Below, piece after piece: positions 4,310-5,265 of a stretch of 5,265 nucleotides of DNA; position 1 is the first letter of the stretch, and each line of letters starts with the position of its first letter. The position numbers and the translations under genes are program-made. The DNA lies in assembly GCA_900553245.1 (NCBI GenBank), contig USCP01000140.1, positions 1-5,265 of the forward strand, in the 5' to 3' direction. This DNA is from an uncultured Peptococcaceae bacterium. Its GTDB lineage: Bacteria; Bacillota; Peptococcia; Peptococcales; Peptococcaceae. Under the pieces are notes generated by a model, which was not told the DNA's origin, made no database searches, and saw only the letters and a list, made by a program, of their open reading frames with translations.

Positions 4310-5265
4310 TTAAGCATCCGCCTTGTTCTTGTAGTAGAAGCTGGCGTAAGAGGTATGGGTCTGTGCCTCGTCATCGAATCGGCCATCCACATCACGCATC
4401 AGCGGACTGACCGGCATGGAAGTGTCGCTTGTGGCATCCACCACAATCACACCCTGCTTCTTATTGACATCAAAGCCGTAGCGGTCGGCTTGATCGGTAT
4501 AAACAAAGTCCCCTGCCAACCAGGCATTGATGAAGTCCTCATTGCTCATGGTCCCGGTCACGGTATAGCCTTGTTCGCTGTCATCGTAAGTCACGGTCTT
4601 AATGGCCATCCCCGTTAACGCAGCACTCAAGGTGGTGTGTTCTTCCGGCAAAATGCCTTGGTCACGCCAATCCTGCAAGAGGGCAACGGTGGCACTGTCA
4701 TCGGCATACACCGGATAACGCATGCCCCAAACAGCGCTGTTCTTTTCGCTGGTTGCACCGCCGTAAGTCACATAGTCTACCACGCGGCTTGCCAACACAT
4801 CGGCGTTGCGCTTTTTCAAGTCACTCTTCATCGCTTGAAGCAAGGCCTCACTGCGTTCCAAACGAGCGGCACGTTCAGCCTTGCTCATCTTGTCGTTGGT
4901 ATCGCTATTGGCAATCAAGGTCACTTCGTTGTCAATTGATGCGAAATCCGCAAAGCCGTTGCCATCCACAAGAAGCTCTGATACATTTTCCAGCTCCATA
5001 TTCATCAAGGTGGACCAAGTCGCTTCATAGTAATGAGAATCATTCAAGAACGGTGCCATAATCTTGGCCGCGTCCTCGGTTGGCACATTGTAGTAACGGC
5101 TGGTTTTACCGCCAAGAGCGGTCTTGTAGCTCACCACGAGGGTTTGCGTTGGTACAATCTTTGCCTCATCTTCCGGATTTTCTACCATCATATCCTCATC
5201 GTGAATACGTGCCGCATTGGCCGCTTCCATCGCTGCCACGACCTTGTTGATGGTCTCAGGGCTCT
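4310..5265 (-). CDS. C-terminal 317 residues of a large protein, probably an ABC-2-type permease with DUF6449-like tail
   Basis: The frame is open to the right edge, so the true start and N-terminus are missing; a GTG at 5239 is only an internal Val codon. The visible part has no membrane segment or signal peptide and looks like a soluble, acidic, extracytoplasmic domain. Counting from the edge: an acidic helix-like stretch (1-35), then T-L-V-V-S-Y-x-x-x-L-G-G-K-x-S-R-Y-Y-x-V-P (41-61), a 'Y-x-(L)-x-G-K-x-x-x-R-x-Y' strand pair. A charged amphipathic helix (125-153, S-K-A-E-R-A-A-R-L-E-R) and a mixed alpha/beta remainder follow. This layout recalls the C-terminal tail (DUF6449) of some Bacillota ABC-2-type permeases. 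That assignment is from memory of the pattern and is tentative; a cell-surface protein or another lipoprotein-like domain remains possible. A terminator follows the stop. If the assignment is right, its ATPase partner should be encoded just upstream, outside the window. Confidence 0.6.
   Translation of the reverse strand, partial: SPETINKVVAAMEAANAARIHDEDMMVENPEDEAKIVPTQTLVVSYKTALGGKTSRYYNVPTEDAAKIMAPFLNDSHYYEATWSTLMNMELENVSELLVDGNGFADFASIDNEVTLIANSDTNDKMSKAERAARLERSEALLQAMKSDLKKRNADVLASRVVDYVTYGGATSEKNSAVWGMRYPVYADDSATVALLQDWRDQGILPEEHTTLSAALTGMAIKTVTYDDSEQGYTVTGTMSNEDFINAWLAGDFVYTDQADRYGFDVNKKQGVIVVDATSDTSMPVSPLMRDVDGRFDDEAQTHTSYASFYYKNKADA

Noticed and set aside
4098..4313. Plus-strand open frame of 71 codons with a hydrophobic N-terminus
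   Set aside because: The hydrophobicity comes from AT-rich intergenic DNA. It has a GTG start without a Shine-Dalgarno site and passes through the terminator hairpin and into the end of the neighbouring gene.

Overview
The window reads almost entirely from the minus strand. It carries four genes separated by intergenic stretches with their own promoters and Rho-independent terminators. Purine-rich Shine-Dalgarno sites (GGAGG or AAAAAGGAG), sigma70/sigmaA-type -10 boxes, T-tailed terminators and a large fused ABC ATPase/FtsX permease suggest a Bacillota-type chromosome. An AT-rich gut or oral anaerobe, possibly of the Negativicutes, is a weak inference because no rRNA or lineage marker is present.

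In transcription order (right to left): (1) 5265-4310 holds the C-terminal 317 residues of a large protein whose N-terminus is outside the window. It looks like the extracytoplasmic tail of an ABC-2-type permease (DUF6449-like), and a perfect 11-bp terminator follows it. (2) 4009-3794 encodes a 71-residue, very acidic protein with two copies of a Cys-x15-Cys module, each ending Gly-Val-[Thr/Ser]-Val-Val-Cys-Asp-Asp-Glu-Asp. It has its own promoter and a strong terminator, so it should be a short monocistronic transcript. I do not recognise it. (3) 3642-892 is a 916-residue MacB-topology ABC transporter with an N-terminal ATPase, one membrane helix, a roughly 490-residue external domain and a three-helix FtsX core. 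It has an extended -10 promoter and its own terminator. (4) 336-1 is the N-terminal 112 residues of a CPA-type potassium/proton antiporter, cut by the window edge, with a run of nine G in its coding strand.

Between the transporter and the antiporter lies a non-coding island (about 517-800) of degenerate, GC-rich, hairpin-forming repeats. Two copies face each other (517-569 and 655-709), with partial copies at 730-751 and 777-798. It resembles a REP/BIME-like or MITE-like element and is not a gene.

The least explained item is the duplicated acidic Cys protein, which sits between two ABC-export-type genes. A link between it and those transporters is speculative, since each gene appears to be transcribed separately.
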